This document shows positions 9,405 to 16,896 of a stretch of 19,010 nucleotides of DNA, piece by piece (within the stretch, counting starts at the first letter, position 1; every line of letters starts with the position of its first letter). Source of the DNA: Ramlibacter sp. (lineage in GTDB: Bacteria > Pseudomonadota > Gammaproteobacteria > Burkholderiales > Burkholderiaceae_C); assembly GCA_023701085.1 (NCBI GenBank), contig JAMPXR010000005.1, forward strand, positions 1 to 19,010. Reading direction: 5' to 3'. The position numbers and the translations under genes were made by a program. A model generated the notes under the pieces. The model was not told where the DNA came from. It worked only from the letters and a program-made list of their open reading frames with translations, and made no database searches.

Positions 9405-11233
9405 TGACGCTGCGCGCGACGCTAGCCTTCCTGCTCTACGACTGGCTGGATGCGGGCCGCCTGACGGCGCGGGAGCGCTTCGCGGATCACTCGCGCGAGA
9501 CCTTCGACGCGGTGTTCGACACCTGCGAGCGGATCGCCCGGGAAAAGTACGCGCCGTTCAACCGGACGGTCGACACCGAGGAGCCGCGCCAGGAGGGCGA
9601 GAAGGTGGTCCTGCCCCAGGCGACGCACGAAGCCTACAAGGCGCTGGCGGAGTCCGGCATGTTGAGCGCGGCGCAGGACTATGCGATCGGCGGCATGCAG
9701 CTGCCGTACACCGTCGAAGCCGCGGCGCACACTTTCTTCGCCATGGCCTCGGCCGGCATGGGCTCGGGCATGCTCACGGTGGGCAATGCCAACCTGCTGA
9801 TGGTGCACGGCACGGAAACGCAAAAGAAGGTGTTCGCGCTGAACGAATTCTCGGGGCGCTGGTCGGGCACCATGTGCCTGTCCGAGCCACAGGCCGGCTC
9901 GTCCCTGTCCGACATCGCCACGCGGGCCCTGCCCGATGGCGCGGACTTCGAGGACGATCCGCTGGGGCCACGCTATCGGCTGCGCGGCAACAAGATGTGG
10001 ATCTCGGCCGGCGAACATGAGCTGACCGAGAACATCGTCCATCTGGTGCTGGCGAAGATTCCCGGGCCCGACGGCAAGCTGATTGCGGGCACCCGGGGCA
10101 TTTCGCTGTTCATCGTGCCGAAGCGGCTGGTGAATGTGCAGGGCGAACTCACGGGCGAGCGCAACGACGTCGCCCTCGCGGGCCTGAACCACAAGCTCGG
10201 CTGGCGCGGCACCACCAACACGCTGCTCAATTTCGGGGAAGGCAGGTTTCCCGTGGGCGGACAGCCGGGCGCTGTCGGGTATCGGGTCGGACGGCCGCAC
10301 GAAGGACTGCGCTGCATGTTCCACATGATGAACGAAGCGCGCATCGGGGTCGGCACCGCCGCCGTGATGCTGGGCATGGCCGGCTATTACGCCTCGCTCG
10401 AGTACGCCAAGAACCGGCCGCAAGGCCGACCGGTGGGCGCCCGCGGCAAGGACCCGGCGCAGCCGCAGGTGCGCATCATCGAGCACGCCGACGTCAAGCG
10501 CATGCTGCTGGCGCAGAAGTCCTATTGCGAAGGCGCGCTCGCGCTGGAGCTGTATTGCGCCCGCCTCGTGGATGAGCAACGCACCGGGCCGCCGGAAGCA
10601 GCGGACGAGGCACGGCTGCTGCTGGAGGTGCTCACGCCCATTGCCAAGAGCTGGCCCAGCGAGTGGTGCCTGGAAGCCAATTCGCTGGCGATCCAGGTGC
10701 ACGGCGGCTACGGCTACACGCGCGACTTCCCGGTCGAGCAGTATTGGCGCGACAACCGGCTGAACATGATCCACGAGGGCACGCACGGCATCCAGGCGGC
10801 CGACCTGCTGGGGCGCAAGGTGCTGATGGAAGGCGGTCGCGGACTGCAGCTGCTGGCCGCGCGGATGGAGGCGACGGCGGCGCGGGCGGCCGCGCGGCGC
10901 CCTGACGCCGCGGAATACGCGGGCGCGCTGGCGCAGGCCCTGGCGGACGTACGCACGGCGACCCAGGCCGCCTGGTCCGGCGGCGATGCCGCCGAGGCCC
11001 TGGCCAATGCCGTGCCTTACATGCAGGCATTCGGCCACCTGGTGCTGGCCTGGATCTGGCTCGACGTCGTGTCGTCCATCCCCGTCGAGGCAAGCACCGT
11101 CCCGGCGCAACAGGGCCGCTTGCGGGCGGCACGCTATTTCTATCGCTACGAGCTGCCCAAGATAGGCGCCTGGCTTCGCGTGGCGGCCAGCCGCGATGCC
11201 ACCTGCGCCGGGATGCCCGAAGAGGCCTTCTGA
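9404..11233 (+). CDS. Acyl-CoA dehydrogenase, long DmdC-like subfamily
   Basis: A 609-aa FAD-dependent dehydrogenase that would make the trans-2-enoyl-CoA used by the upstream hydratase and pass electrons to ETF. It is longer than the usual 380-400 residues and has the extra C-terminal region found in DmdC/3-methylmercaptopropionyl-CoA dehydrogenase-like proteins. Visible landmarks are the family signature MCLSEPQAGSSLSDI (from residue 157), KMWISAGEHEL, and the region HGGYGYTRDFPVEQYWRD. The sequence IHEGTHGIQAADLLGRK contains the expected catalytic base Glu458. The ATG overlaps the thiolase stop, with no strong ribosome site, so coupling is likely. DmdC-type names are broadly applied, so I would not infer sulfur metabolism from similarity alone. 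The start agrees with the coupled overlap; a few residues of uncertainty remain. Confidence 0.92.
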   Translation: MTLRATLAFLLYDWLDAGRLTARERFADHSRETFDAVFDTCERIAREKYAPFNRTVDTEEPRQEGEKVVLPQATHEAYKALAESGMLSAAQDYAIGGMQLPYTVEAAAHTFFAMASAGMGSGMLTVGNANLLMVHGTETQKKVFALNEFSGRWSGTMCLSEPQAGSSLSDIATRALPDGADFEDDPLGPRYRLRGNKMWISAGEHELTENIVHLVLAKIPGPDGKLIAGTRGISLFIVPKRLVNVQGELTGERNDVALAGLNHKLGWRGTTNTLLNFGEGRFPVGGQPGAVGYRVGRPHEGLRCMFHMMNEARIGVGTAAVMLGMAGYYASLEYAKNRPQGRPVGARGKDPAQPQVRIIEHADVKRMLLAQKSYCEGALALELYCARLVDEQRTGPPEAADEARLLLEVLTPIAKSWPSEWCLEANSLAIQVHGGYGYTRDFPVEQYWRDNRLNMIHEGTHGIQAADLLGRKVLMEGGRGLQLLAARMEATAARAAARRPDAAEYAGALAQALADVRTATQAAWSGGDAAEALANAVPYMQAFGHLVLAWIWLDVVSSIPVEASTVPAQQGRLRAARYFYRYELPKIGAWLRVAASRDATCAGMPEEAF

Positions 11234-11239
11234 GCGCAC

Positions 11240-11255
11240 GCCGGCTGGCGCCGGC
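11240..11255. repeat. Hairpin just after the acyl-CoA dehydrogenase gene
   Basis: GCCGGC (11240-11245) and GCCGGC (11250-11255) form a 6-bp stem around TGGC, seven bases after the stop codon. No T-tract follows, so it is not a standard intrinsic terminator. It might stabilise the mRNA 3' end or cause pausing. Its right part overlaps a sequence resembling a sigma-54 promoter (11245-11261). Confidence 0.4.
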
Positions 11256-11268
11256 ATTGCAGCAAAAT

Positions 11269-11285
11269 CAGTGACCGAATCACTG
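11269..11285. promoter_or_regulatory. Inverted repeat before the SDR gene, possible operator or leader hairpin
   Basis: CAGTGA (11269-11274) and TCACTG (11280-11285) are perfect inverted arms separated by CCGAA. The repeat ends 14 bases before the SDR start codon, close to the weak GGAAAA ribosome site. It could bind a regulator, or form a small RNA hairpin near the ribosome site. Arms of six bases can also occur by chance. Confidence 0.35.
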
Positions 11286-11299
11286 CCTGGAAAACAATC

Positions 11300-12091
11300 A
11301 TGACCCGTTCGATTTCCCAACTTTTCGACCTCAAGGGCAAGACCGCCCTGGTGACCGGCGGCTCTCGCGGCCTGGGCCTGCAGATGGCCCACGCGCTGGG
11401 CGAAGCCGGGGCGCGCATCATGCTCAGCTCGCGCAAGGCGGACGACCTGGAGCAGGCCAGCGCCGAGCTGCAGTCGGCCGGCATCGACACCCGCTGGATC
11501 GCCGCCGACTGCGCCAAGGAGGAGGAAATCCATCGCCTGGCCGAGGAAACGCTGCAGCGCATGGGCGACGTGGACATCCTCGTGAACAACGCGGGCGCCG
11601 CCTGGGGCTCGCCGGCCGAGGACCATCCGGTCGAGGCCTGGGACAAGCTGATGAACCTGAATGTGCGCGGCTATTTCGTCCTCTCCCAGCACATCGGCAA
11701 GCGCAGCATGATCCCGCGCAGGTACGGGCGCATCGTGAATATCTCTTCCATCGCCGGGCTGGGCGGCAATCCGGCGGGCATGTACACGCTGGCCTACAAC
11801 ACCTCCAAGGGCGCGGTGATCAGCTTCACGCAAGCGCTGGGCTGCGAGTGGGGCAGGCACAACATCACGGTGAACGCGATATGCCCCGGTTTCTTTCCCA
11901 GCAAGATGACCAAGGGAACCCTCGACCGGTTCGGAGCGGACGAGCTGGCGTCCCACGCGCCGCTGCAGCGGCTGGGCGACGACGAAGACCTCAAGGGCGC
12001 CACGCTGCTCTTCGCATCCGACGCCGGCAAGCACATCACCGGCCAGTGGCTGGCGGTGGACGGCGGCGTCAGCGTGGTCGCCGGAGGCTGA
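11300..12091 (+). CDS. SDR-family oxidoreductase (FabG-like)
   Basis: A 263-aa classical short-chain dehydrogenase/reductase, cytoplasmic and NAD(P)-dependent. The cofactor loop is TGGSRGLG (residues 19-26), the NNAG motif follows, and the catalytic set is Ser150 (NISS), Tyr166 and Lys170 (YNTSK). The C-terminus ITGQWLAVDGGVSVV is typical of the family. It probably oxidises or reduces a hydroxy/keto acyl-CoA or a related side-chain carbonyl in the pathway; the true substrate is not visible. The ATG has a weak GGAAAA ahead. The 66-bp gap before it holds two inverted repeats, so this part of the operon may be separately controlled. One base separates its stop from the next start. Confidence 0.93.
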   Translation: MTRSISQLFDLKGKTALVTGGSRGLGLQMAHALGEAGARIMLSSRKADDLEQASAELQSAGIDTRWIAADCAKEEEIHRLAEETLQRMGDVDILVNNAGAAWGSPAEDHPVEAWDKLMNLNVRGYFVLSQHIGKRSMIPRRYGRIVNISSIAGLGGNPAGMYTLAYNTSKGAVISFTQALGCEWGRHNITVNAICPGFFPSKMTKGTLDRFGADELASHAPLQRLGDDEDLKGATLLFASDAGKHITGQWLAVDGGVSVVAGG

Positions 12092-12092
12092 G

Positions 12093-12521
12093 ATGGATTT
12101 CGGCGTCGACATTCCCTTCGTGCGCCACCTGGGCTTCGAGCTCGTGCTGTTCGAGGGGGGACGCTCCGAGATCCACTTCGCGCCCAAGGCCGAGCACACG
12201 AACTCCTTCAGCGTCACCCACGGGGGCGCGTGCATGACGCTGCTGGACGTGACCATGGCGGCGGCCGCTCGCAGCATCGACCGGGCCATGGGGGTGGTCA
12301 CCATCGAGATGAAAACCACGTTCATGCAGCCGGCGCGCGGCAAGCTCGCGGGCCGCGGCCGGCTGATGCATCGCACCGCGACGATGGCGTTCACGGAAGG
12401 CACCGTCTACGACAACGAGGGCCGCGCCTGCGCGCACGCGACCGGCACCTTCAAGTACGTCAAGCGCCTGCCGGTCGGCGCCAAGGGCGTCCATCCGTTG
12501 AACACCATTTCCACCGACTGA
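12093..12521 (+). CDS. PaaI-family hotdog thioesterase
   Basis: A 142-aa single hotdog-fold protein, of normal size for PaaI-like acyl-CoA thioesterases, which act as multimers in the cytoplasm. The family motif is THGGACMTLLDVTM, with His43-Gly44-Gly45 and Asp52 where PaaI enzymes have HGG and the catalytic Asp. Later, TFMQPARGKLAGRGR is the usual central strand region. GGAGG (12083-12087) inside the end of the SDR gene serves as ribosome site, and the start is one base after that stop. In a degradation operon, such an enzyme often releases CoA from dead-end thioesters; that is inference here. Confidence 0.93.
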   Translation: MDFGVDIPFVRHLGFELVLFEGGRSEIHFAPKAEHTNSFSVTHGGACMTLLDVTMAAAARSIDRAMGVVTIEMKTTFMQPARGKLAGRGRLMHRTATMAFTEGTVYDNEGRACAHATGTFKYVKRLPVGAKGVHPLNTISTD

Positions 12522-12536
12522 AGAAACGGAGCCGCC

Positions 12537-13553
12537 ATGCCGCTGAACAAGCAATTCCTCCTCGACAACCGGCCCCAGGGCGAAGCCACCGCCGGCAATT
12601 TCAAGCTGGTCGTCGCGCAAACGCCGCCCCTGCAGGACGGTCAGGTGCTGGTGCGCCACCACTACCTCAGCCTGGACCCGTACATGCGCGGCCGCATGAA
12701 CGACGCCAAGAGCTATGCGGCGCCGCAGCCCCTGGGGCAGGTCATGCAGGGCGGCACGGCCGGGGAGGTGGTCGAGAGCCGCTCGCCCAGGTACCAGCCG
12801 GGCGACATGGTGGTCGGCATGGGCGGCTGGCAGGAGTACAGCGTCGTGAGCGTCGAGCAGCCGGGCACGCTGCGCAAGGTCGACACCAGCAGCGTGCCGC
12901 TGTCGCACTACCTGGGCGCGGTGGGGATGCCGGGCGTCACCGCCTGGTACGGGCTGGTCCGGATCATCGAGCCGAAAGCGGGCGAGACGATGGTCGTCAG
13001 CGCGGCGGCGGGCGCGGTCGGCAGCGCGTTCGGGGCGCTGGCCAAGGCGCGTGGCTGCCGGGCCGTGGGGATCGCCGGCGGCGCGGAGAAATGCCGGTAT
13101 GCGGTCCAGGAGCTCGGATTCGACGCCTGCATCGACTACAAAGAACACACGGATGCGCCGTCCCTGTCCAGGGCGCTCAAGGCGGCCTGCCCGGACGGCA
13201 TCGACGGCTATTTCGAGAACGTGGGCGGCATGGCGCTCGACGCGGTGATGCTTCGCCTCAATGCCTTTGCGCGCATCGCGCTGTGCGGCATGATCGCCGG
13301 CTACGACGGCAAGCCGGTGCCGATGACGTATCCGCAGCTGCTGCTGACGAACCGGGTCAAGCTTCAGGGATTCATCGTGAGCGAACACATGGAAGACTGG
13401 CCGCAGGCGCTGGCCGAACTCGGCGCCCTGGTGGCCTGCGGCAAGCTGCGCCCGCGCGAATCGATCGCCCAGGGCATCGAGTCGGCGCCGCAGGCTTTCC
13501 TGGGCCTGCTCAAGGGCAGGAATTTCGGCAAGCAGCTGGTCAAGCTGACCTGA
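12537..13553 (+). CDS. Zinc-independent NADP-dependent oxidoreductase (MDR family, CurA-like)
   Basis: A 338-aa medium-chain reductase of the leukotriene B4 dehydrogenase/prostaglandin reductase type, which reduces the double bond of alpha,beta-unsaturated ketones or aldehydes with NADPH. The N-terminal LSLDPYMRGRMND and the central AAAGAVGS dinucleotide loop (residues 156-163) are characteristic; no zinc-binding cysteine set is seen. The length matches the family. GGAG lies about 5 bases before the ATG, 15 bp after the thioesterase gene. It appears to be the last gene of the operon that starts at 6110. It could rescue unsaturated intermediates or serve detoxification. The substrate is unknown. 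Confidence 0.92.
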   Translation: MPLNKQFLLDNRPQGEATAGNFKLVVAQTPPLQDGQVLVRHHYLSLDPYMRGRMNDAKSYAAPQPLGQVMQGGTAGEVVESRSPRYQPGDMVVGMGGWQEYSVVSVEQPGTLRKVDTSSVPLSHYLGAVGMPGVTAWYGLVRIIEPKAGETMVVSAAAGAVGSAFGALAKARGCRAVGIAGGAEKCRYAVQELGFDACIDYKEHTDAPSLSRALKAACPDGIDGYFENVGGMALDAVMLRLNAFARIALCGMIAGYDGKPVPMTYPQLLLTNRVKLQGFIVSEHMEDWPQALAELGALVACGKLRPRESIAQGIESAPQAFLGLLKGRNFGKQLVKLT

Positions 13554-13555
13554 GC

Positions 13556-13618
13556 CACCGGGCTGTGGCGCGACGCGGCCGGGCTGCCGGCCGGCGTAGC
13601 CATTCCTGCCCGCCGGTG
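13556..13618. repeat. Nested GC-rich inverted repeats between operon end and aidB
   Basis: An outer pair CACCGG (13556-13561) / CCGGTG (13613-13618) encloses an inner hairpin CGGCCGG (13576-13582), loop GCTG, CCGGCCG (13587-13593). Together they fill most of the 99-bp gap. No T-tract follows, so this is not a typical intrinsic terminator, though it may slow RNA polymerase or act with Rho. I found no clear promoter for aidB here. Confidence 0.4.
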
Positions 13619-13652
13619 CCACACTACGACTTGCCGCATCGAGGAGAGAAGC

Positions 13653-15296
13653 ATGTCCGACCTGACGCACGAAGTGTTCAACCAGGCTGAGCCGCTGGTG
13701 GACTACAACCTGTTCGAGGGCAACCGCGCATTGCAGGACGCCCTGAAGTTCAACGCGCCCCGGCTCGACACCGCCCCGCTGGCCGCCCTGGGAGCCCAAC
13801 TGGGCAGCCGGGAGATGCAGACGCACGCACGGCTGGCCAACGTCCACACCCCCGAGCTGCGCAGCCACGACGGTCTGGGGCGCCGCGTCGACCGGGTCGA
13901 GTTCCATCCCAGCTACCACGCCCTCATGTCGGCGGCGACCTCGGCCGGCATCCACGGCACGCCCTGGACCAGCAAGTCCGCCTCGCCGCATGTGCTGCGC
14001 GCGGCCTCGTTCATGCTGTTCACGGAGCTGGAGCCCTCCGTCCTGTGCCCGATCTCGATGACTTACGCGGTCACGCCCGCGTTGCGCAGGAACGAGGCGG
14101 TGTACGCCGACTGGGGCCGCGGTCTGGCGGCCCGCGCTTACGACCCCATCATGAGGCCGTGGCGCGACAAGGCGGGGCTGACCATGGGCATGGGCATGAC
14201 CGAGAAGCAGGGCGGATCGGACGTGCGGTCCAACACCTCGGAAGCCGTGCCCGACGGCCAGGACAACTGGGGCCGGCGCTACCGCGTTACGGGCCACAAG
14301 TGGTTCCTGTCCGCGCCGATGTGCGATGCATTCCTCGTGCTGGCACGCACGCCGGGCGGTCTGAGCTGCCTGTTCCTGCCGCGCGTGCTGCCCGACGGCA
14401 CCGTCAACGCGATGCGCATCCAGCGCCTGAAGGACAAGCTGGGCAACAAGGCCAATGCCAGCTCCGAGGTCGAATTCCAGCAGGCGAGCGCCTGGCTGGT
14501 GGGCGAGGAGGACCGCGGCGTTCCGCTCATTCTCGAGATGGGCACCATCACCCGGATGGACTGCTCGCTGGGCAGCAGCGGCCTGATGCGCCAGGCCCTG
14601 TCGATCGCGCTGAACCACACGGCCCAGCGTGAGGCGTTCGGCAAGCGCCTGATCGAGCAGCCGCTGATGCGCAACGTGCTGGCCGACCTCGCGCTGGAAT
14701 CCGAGGCGGCCACCGCGCTCGCGCTGCGGGTGGCGCGCGCCTTCGACCACGCCGGCGACGCGCACGAAGCGGTCATGGCACGGCTGCTCACGCCGATCGC
14801 GAAGTTCTGGATCTGCAAGCGCGGCAGCCATTTTGCCCAGGAGGCGATGGAATGCCTGGGCGGCAACGGCTACGTCGAGGAGAACGGCGAGGGCATCATG
14901 GCGCGGCTGTATCGCGAGATGCCGGTCAATTCGATCTGGGAAGGCTCGGGCAACATCATGGCGCTGGACTTGCTGCGGGCGCTCAAGCGCGCCGATGGCG
15001 GCGCGGCGCTGGCGCACGAACTCGCGCCGGCACGCGGCGCGCACGCGGACCTGGACAAGCTGATCGCCGCGCTGCCGGGCCGCGTCGAGGAGATGGCCAC
15101 CGAATTCGAGGCGCGCCGGCTGTGCCAGGATGTGGCGTTGGCCATGCAGGCGGCGCTGCTGCTGCGCACGGCTCCCAACGAGGTTTCCGACGCCTTCTGT
15201 GATTCGCGCCTGGCGGGGAACTGGGGCCACACCTTCGGGACGCTGGGCGGCGGCACGCCGTTCGAGGCGATCATCGCCCGCGCCATGCCGCGCTGA
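13653..15296 (+). CDS. aidB: AidB-type acyl-CoA dehydrogenase homologue
   Basis: A 547-aa flavoprotein close in length to E. coli AidB (541). AidB belongs to the acyl-CoA dehydrogenase superfamily, is induced in the adaptive response to DNA alkylation, binds DNA, and has weak isovaleryl-CoA dehydrogenase activity. Landmarks seen are the N-terminal VDYNLFEGNRALQDAL, the FAD-domain sequence TMGMGMTEKQGGSDVRSNTS (from residue 177), and NSIWEGSGNIMALDLLRAL containing Glu430 at the acyl-CoA dehydrogenase base position. GAGGAG (13641-13646) sits 6 bases before the ATG. Whether it protects DNA or serves as a metabolic dehydrogenase is not decided by sequence. The alkyltransferase two genes downstream supports the first view, the beta-oxidation operon upstream the second. 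Confidence 0.92.
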   Translation: MSDLTHEVFNQAEPLVDYNLFEGNRALQDALKFNAPRLDTAPLAALGAQLGSREMQTHARLANVHTPELRSHDGLGRRVDRVEFHPSYHALMSAATSAGIHGTPWTSKSASPHVLRAASFMLFTELEPSVLCPISMTYAVTPALRRNEAVYADWGRGLAARAYDPIMRPWRDKAGLTMGMGMTEKQGGSDVRSNTSEAVPDGQDNWGRRYRVTGHKWFLSAPMCDAFLVLARTPGGLSCLFLPRVLPDGTVNAMRIQRLKDKLGNKANASSEVEFQQASAWLVGEEDRGVPLILEMGTITRMDCSLGSSGLMRQALSIALNHTAQREAFGKRLIEQPLMRNVLADLALESEAATALALRVARAFDHAGDAHEAVMARLLTPIAKFWICKRGSHFAQEAMECLGGNGYVEENGEGIMARLYREMPVNSIWEGSGNIMALDLLRALKRADGGAALAHELAPARGAHADLDKLIAALPGRVEEMATEFEARRLCQDVALAMQAALLLRTAPNEVSDAFCDSRLAGNWGHTFGTLGGGTPFEAIIARAMPR

Positions 15297-15319
15297 GCGC
15301 GGCGCCGACGAAAGCCCGC

Positions 15320-16273
15320 ATGCCCGAGCTGATCCTGCACCACTACCCCAGCTCGCCGTTCTCCGAGAAGATACGGCTGATCCTGGGCTACAAGAACCTG
15401 CCTTGGAGGTCGGTGATCATTCCGGCGATCATGCCCAAGCCCGATCTGCTGGCGCTGACGGGCGGCTACCGCAAAACCCCCGTGCTGCAGGTGGGCGCCG
15501 ACGTCTATTGCGACACCGGCCTGATTTGCGACGTGCTGGAGCATGTGCAGCCCGAACCGGCCCTGTACCCGCCCCACCTCAAAGGCGTGGCGCGGGTGTT
15601 CGCGCAATGGGCCGACACGACGCTGTTCTGGGCCGCCATGGCTTACAACCTGCAGCCCAAGGGCGCGGCCCAGGCGTTCGCCGCGGCGCCGCCCCAGGCC
15701 GCCCAGGCGTTCGCCGCGGACCGCAAGGCGATGGCCAGCAACTTCGTGCGGCTGCGCCCCGCCGATGCGACGTCGGCCTACCGCTCCTACCTGCGGCGCA
15801 TCGCCCATATGGCGGAGGAGCACGACTTCCTGTTCGGCACGGAGCCGTGCCTGGCGGATTTCGCCACTTATCACTCGCTGTGGTACACCCGCGTCCAGGT
15901 GCCGGTCATGGCGGATATCCTGTCCGCCACGCCCGCCGTCGGCGAGTGGATGGACCGCATGGCGGCGATCGGTCACGGCGCGATGGAGCGCTTCGACGCG
16001 GCGGCGGCCATCAAGGTGGCGACAGCGGCCGAACCCCTGCCGCCCGGCCAGAACCTGCTGATCGACAGTGCTTTCCAGGACGATCACGCGATCGCGCTGG
16101 GCAGCCGCGTGAGCATCACGGCCGAGAGTTTCGGGCCCGAAGCCACCGAGGGCGTGCTGCTGGCCGCAACGCGCACCCACTACACCCTGCAGCGCGAAGA
16201 CGCCCGGGCCGGCACGGTGCATGTCCATTTCCCGCGCATCGGCTACGTGTTGCGAAGCGTCGAAGGCGCGTGA
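15320..16273 (+). CDS. Glutathione S-transferase-like protein with C-terminal extension
   Basis: A 317-aa protein whose first about 80 residues form a GST thioredoxin-like domain (ELILHHYPSSPFSEKIRLIL, then GGYRKTPVLQ with the cis-proline, then DTGLICDVLE). A helical GST C-terminal domain follows (to about residue 235). About 80 further residues after that look beta-rich and are not part of an ordinary GST, which has about 200-230 residues. An in-frame 33-bp tandem repeat gives the repeated AQAFAA in the linker between domains. It starts 23 bp after aidB with only a weak GAAAG-like ribosome site, so it probably depends on aidB transcription. Likely cytoplasmic; glutathione use is assumed from the family and the substrate is unknown. 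Confidence 0.88.
   Translation: MPELILHHYPSSPFSEKIRLILGYKNLPWRSVIIPAIMPKPDLLALTGGYRKTPVLQVGADVYCDTGLICDVLEHVQPEPALYPPHLKGVARVFAQWADTTLFWAAMAYNLQPKGAAQAFAAAPPQAAQAFAADRKAMASNFVRLRPADATSAYRSYLRRIAHMAEEHDFLFGTEPCLADFATYHSLWYTRVQVPVMADILSATPAVGEWMDRMAAIGHGAMERFDAAAAIKVATAAEPLPPGQNLLIDSAFQDDHAIALGSRVSITAESFGPEATEGVLLAATRTHYTLQREDARAGTVHVHFPRIGYVLRSVEGA
15668..15719 (+). repeat. In-frame 33-bp tandem repeat inside the GST-like gene
   Basis: A 19-base sequence beginning GCCCAGGCGTTCGC occurs at 15668-15686 and again at 15701-15719, a period of 33 bp or 11 codons. It encodes AQAFAA twice, separated by APPQA. The frame is kept, so this is a small internal duplication, probably in a flexible or helical linker. 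Copy number may differ between related strains. Confidence 0.75.
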
Positions 16274-16296
16274 GCGGCGCCCGCAACGCTGCGGCC

Positions 16297-16896
16297 ATGG
16301 CACACGCATCCGGTTTCTGCCTCTTTGGCACGGCCATCGGCAGCTGCGGCATCGCCTGGAACGAACGCGGGGAGATTGCGGGGGCGCAGCTGCCGGAGTC
16401 CGGCGAGCGTGACACGCGCGGGCGCATGCGCAGGCGCTTTCCAGGCGTGCCGGAAGCGAAGCCGTCCCTCGAAGTGGAGGCGGTCGTGGCGCGCGTTCGA
16501 GCGCTGCTGGATGGTGTTCGCGACCCGCTGCTCGACGTGCGGCTGGACCTGGACGGCGTGCCCGAATTCAAGCGGCGCGTCTACGAGATCACACGCGCCA
16601 TTGCGCCGGGCCGCACCCTGACCTATGGCGAGCTGGCGGCGCGCCTCGGAGAGCCGGGCGCCGCGCGGGCCGTCGGTCAGGCGCTCGGGCACAACCCGTT
16701 CGCGCCCATCGTCCCTTGCCACCGCGTGCTGGCGGCGGGCACCGGCGCGGGCGGCTTTTCGGCCGAGGGCGGCGTGGCCACGAAACTGCGCATGCTCCAG
16801 ATCGAACAGGCGCAGTTCGGACCGCAGCCGGGGCTGTTCGATGAGGAGCCGAAAGTCGACCTGCCGGCGAAATCGCTTCGGATCTTCAAACCTTGA
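16297..16896 (+). CDS. Methylated-DNA--protein-cysteine S-methyltransferase (O6-alkylguanine-DNA alkyltransferase)
   Basis: A 199-aa suicidal DNA repair protein that moves the alkyl group from O6-alkylguanine to its own cysteine. The C-terminal DNA-binding/active-site domain is clear: EFKRRVYEITRAIAPGRTLT, then YGELAARLGEPGAARAVGQA, then HNPFAPIVPCHRVL with acceptor Cys141. The N-terminal about 90 residues are a divergent version of the usual first domain. After the domain comes a tail with QPGLF (residues 177-181), which resembles a beta-clamp-binding motif. The start is uncertain: ATG 16297 lacks a ribosome site, while an in-frame GTG at 16270 overlaps the GST stop (GTGA) and has GAAGG close by, which would add nine residues. 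It overlaps the opposing gene by 11 bp. Ogt is the closest familiar name. Confidence 0.9.
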   Translation: MAHASGFCLFGTAIGSCGIAWNERGEIAGAQLPESGERDTRGRMRRRFPGVPEAKPSLEVEAVVARVRALLDGVRDPLLDVRLDLDGVPEFKRRVYEITRAIAPGRTLTYGELAARLGEPGAARAVGQALGHNPFAPIVPCHRVLAAGTGAGGFSAEGGVATKLRMLQIEQAQFGPQPGLFDEEPKVDLPAKSLRIFKP

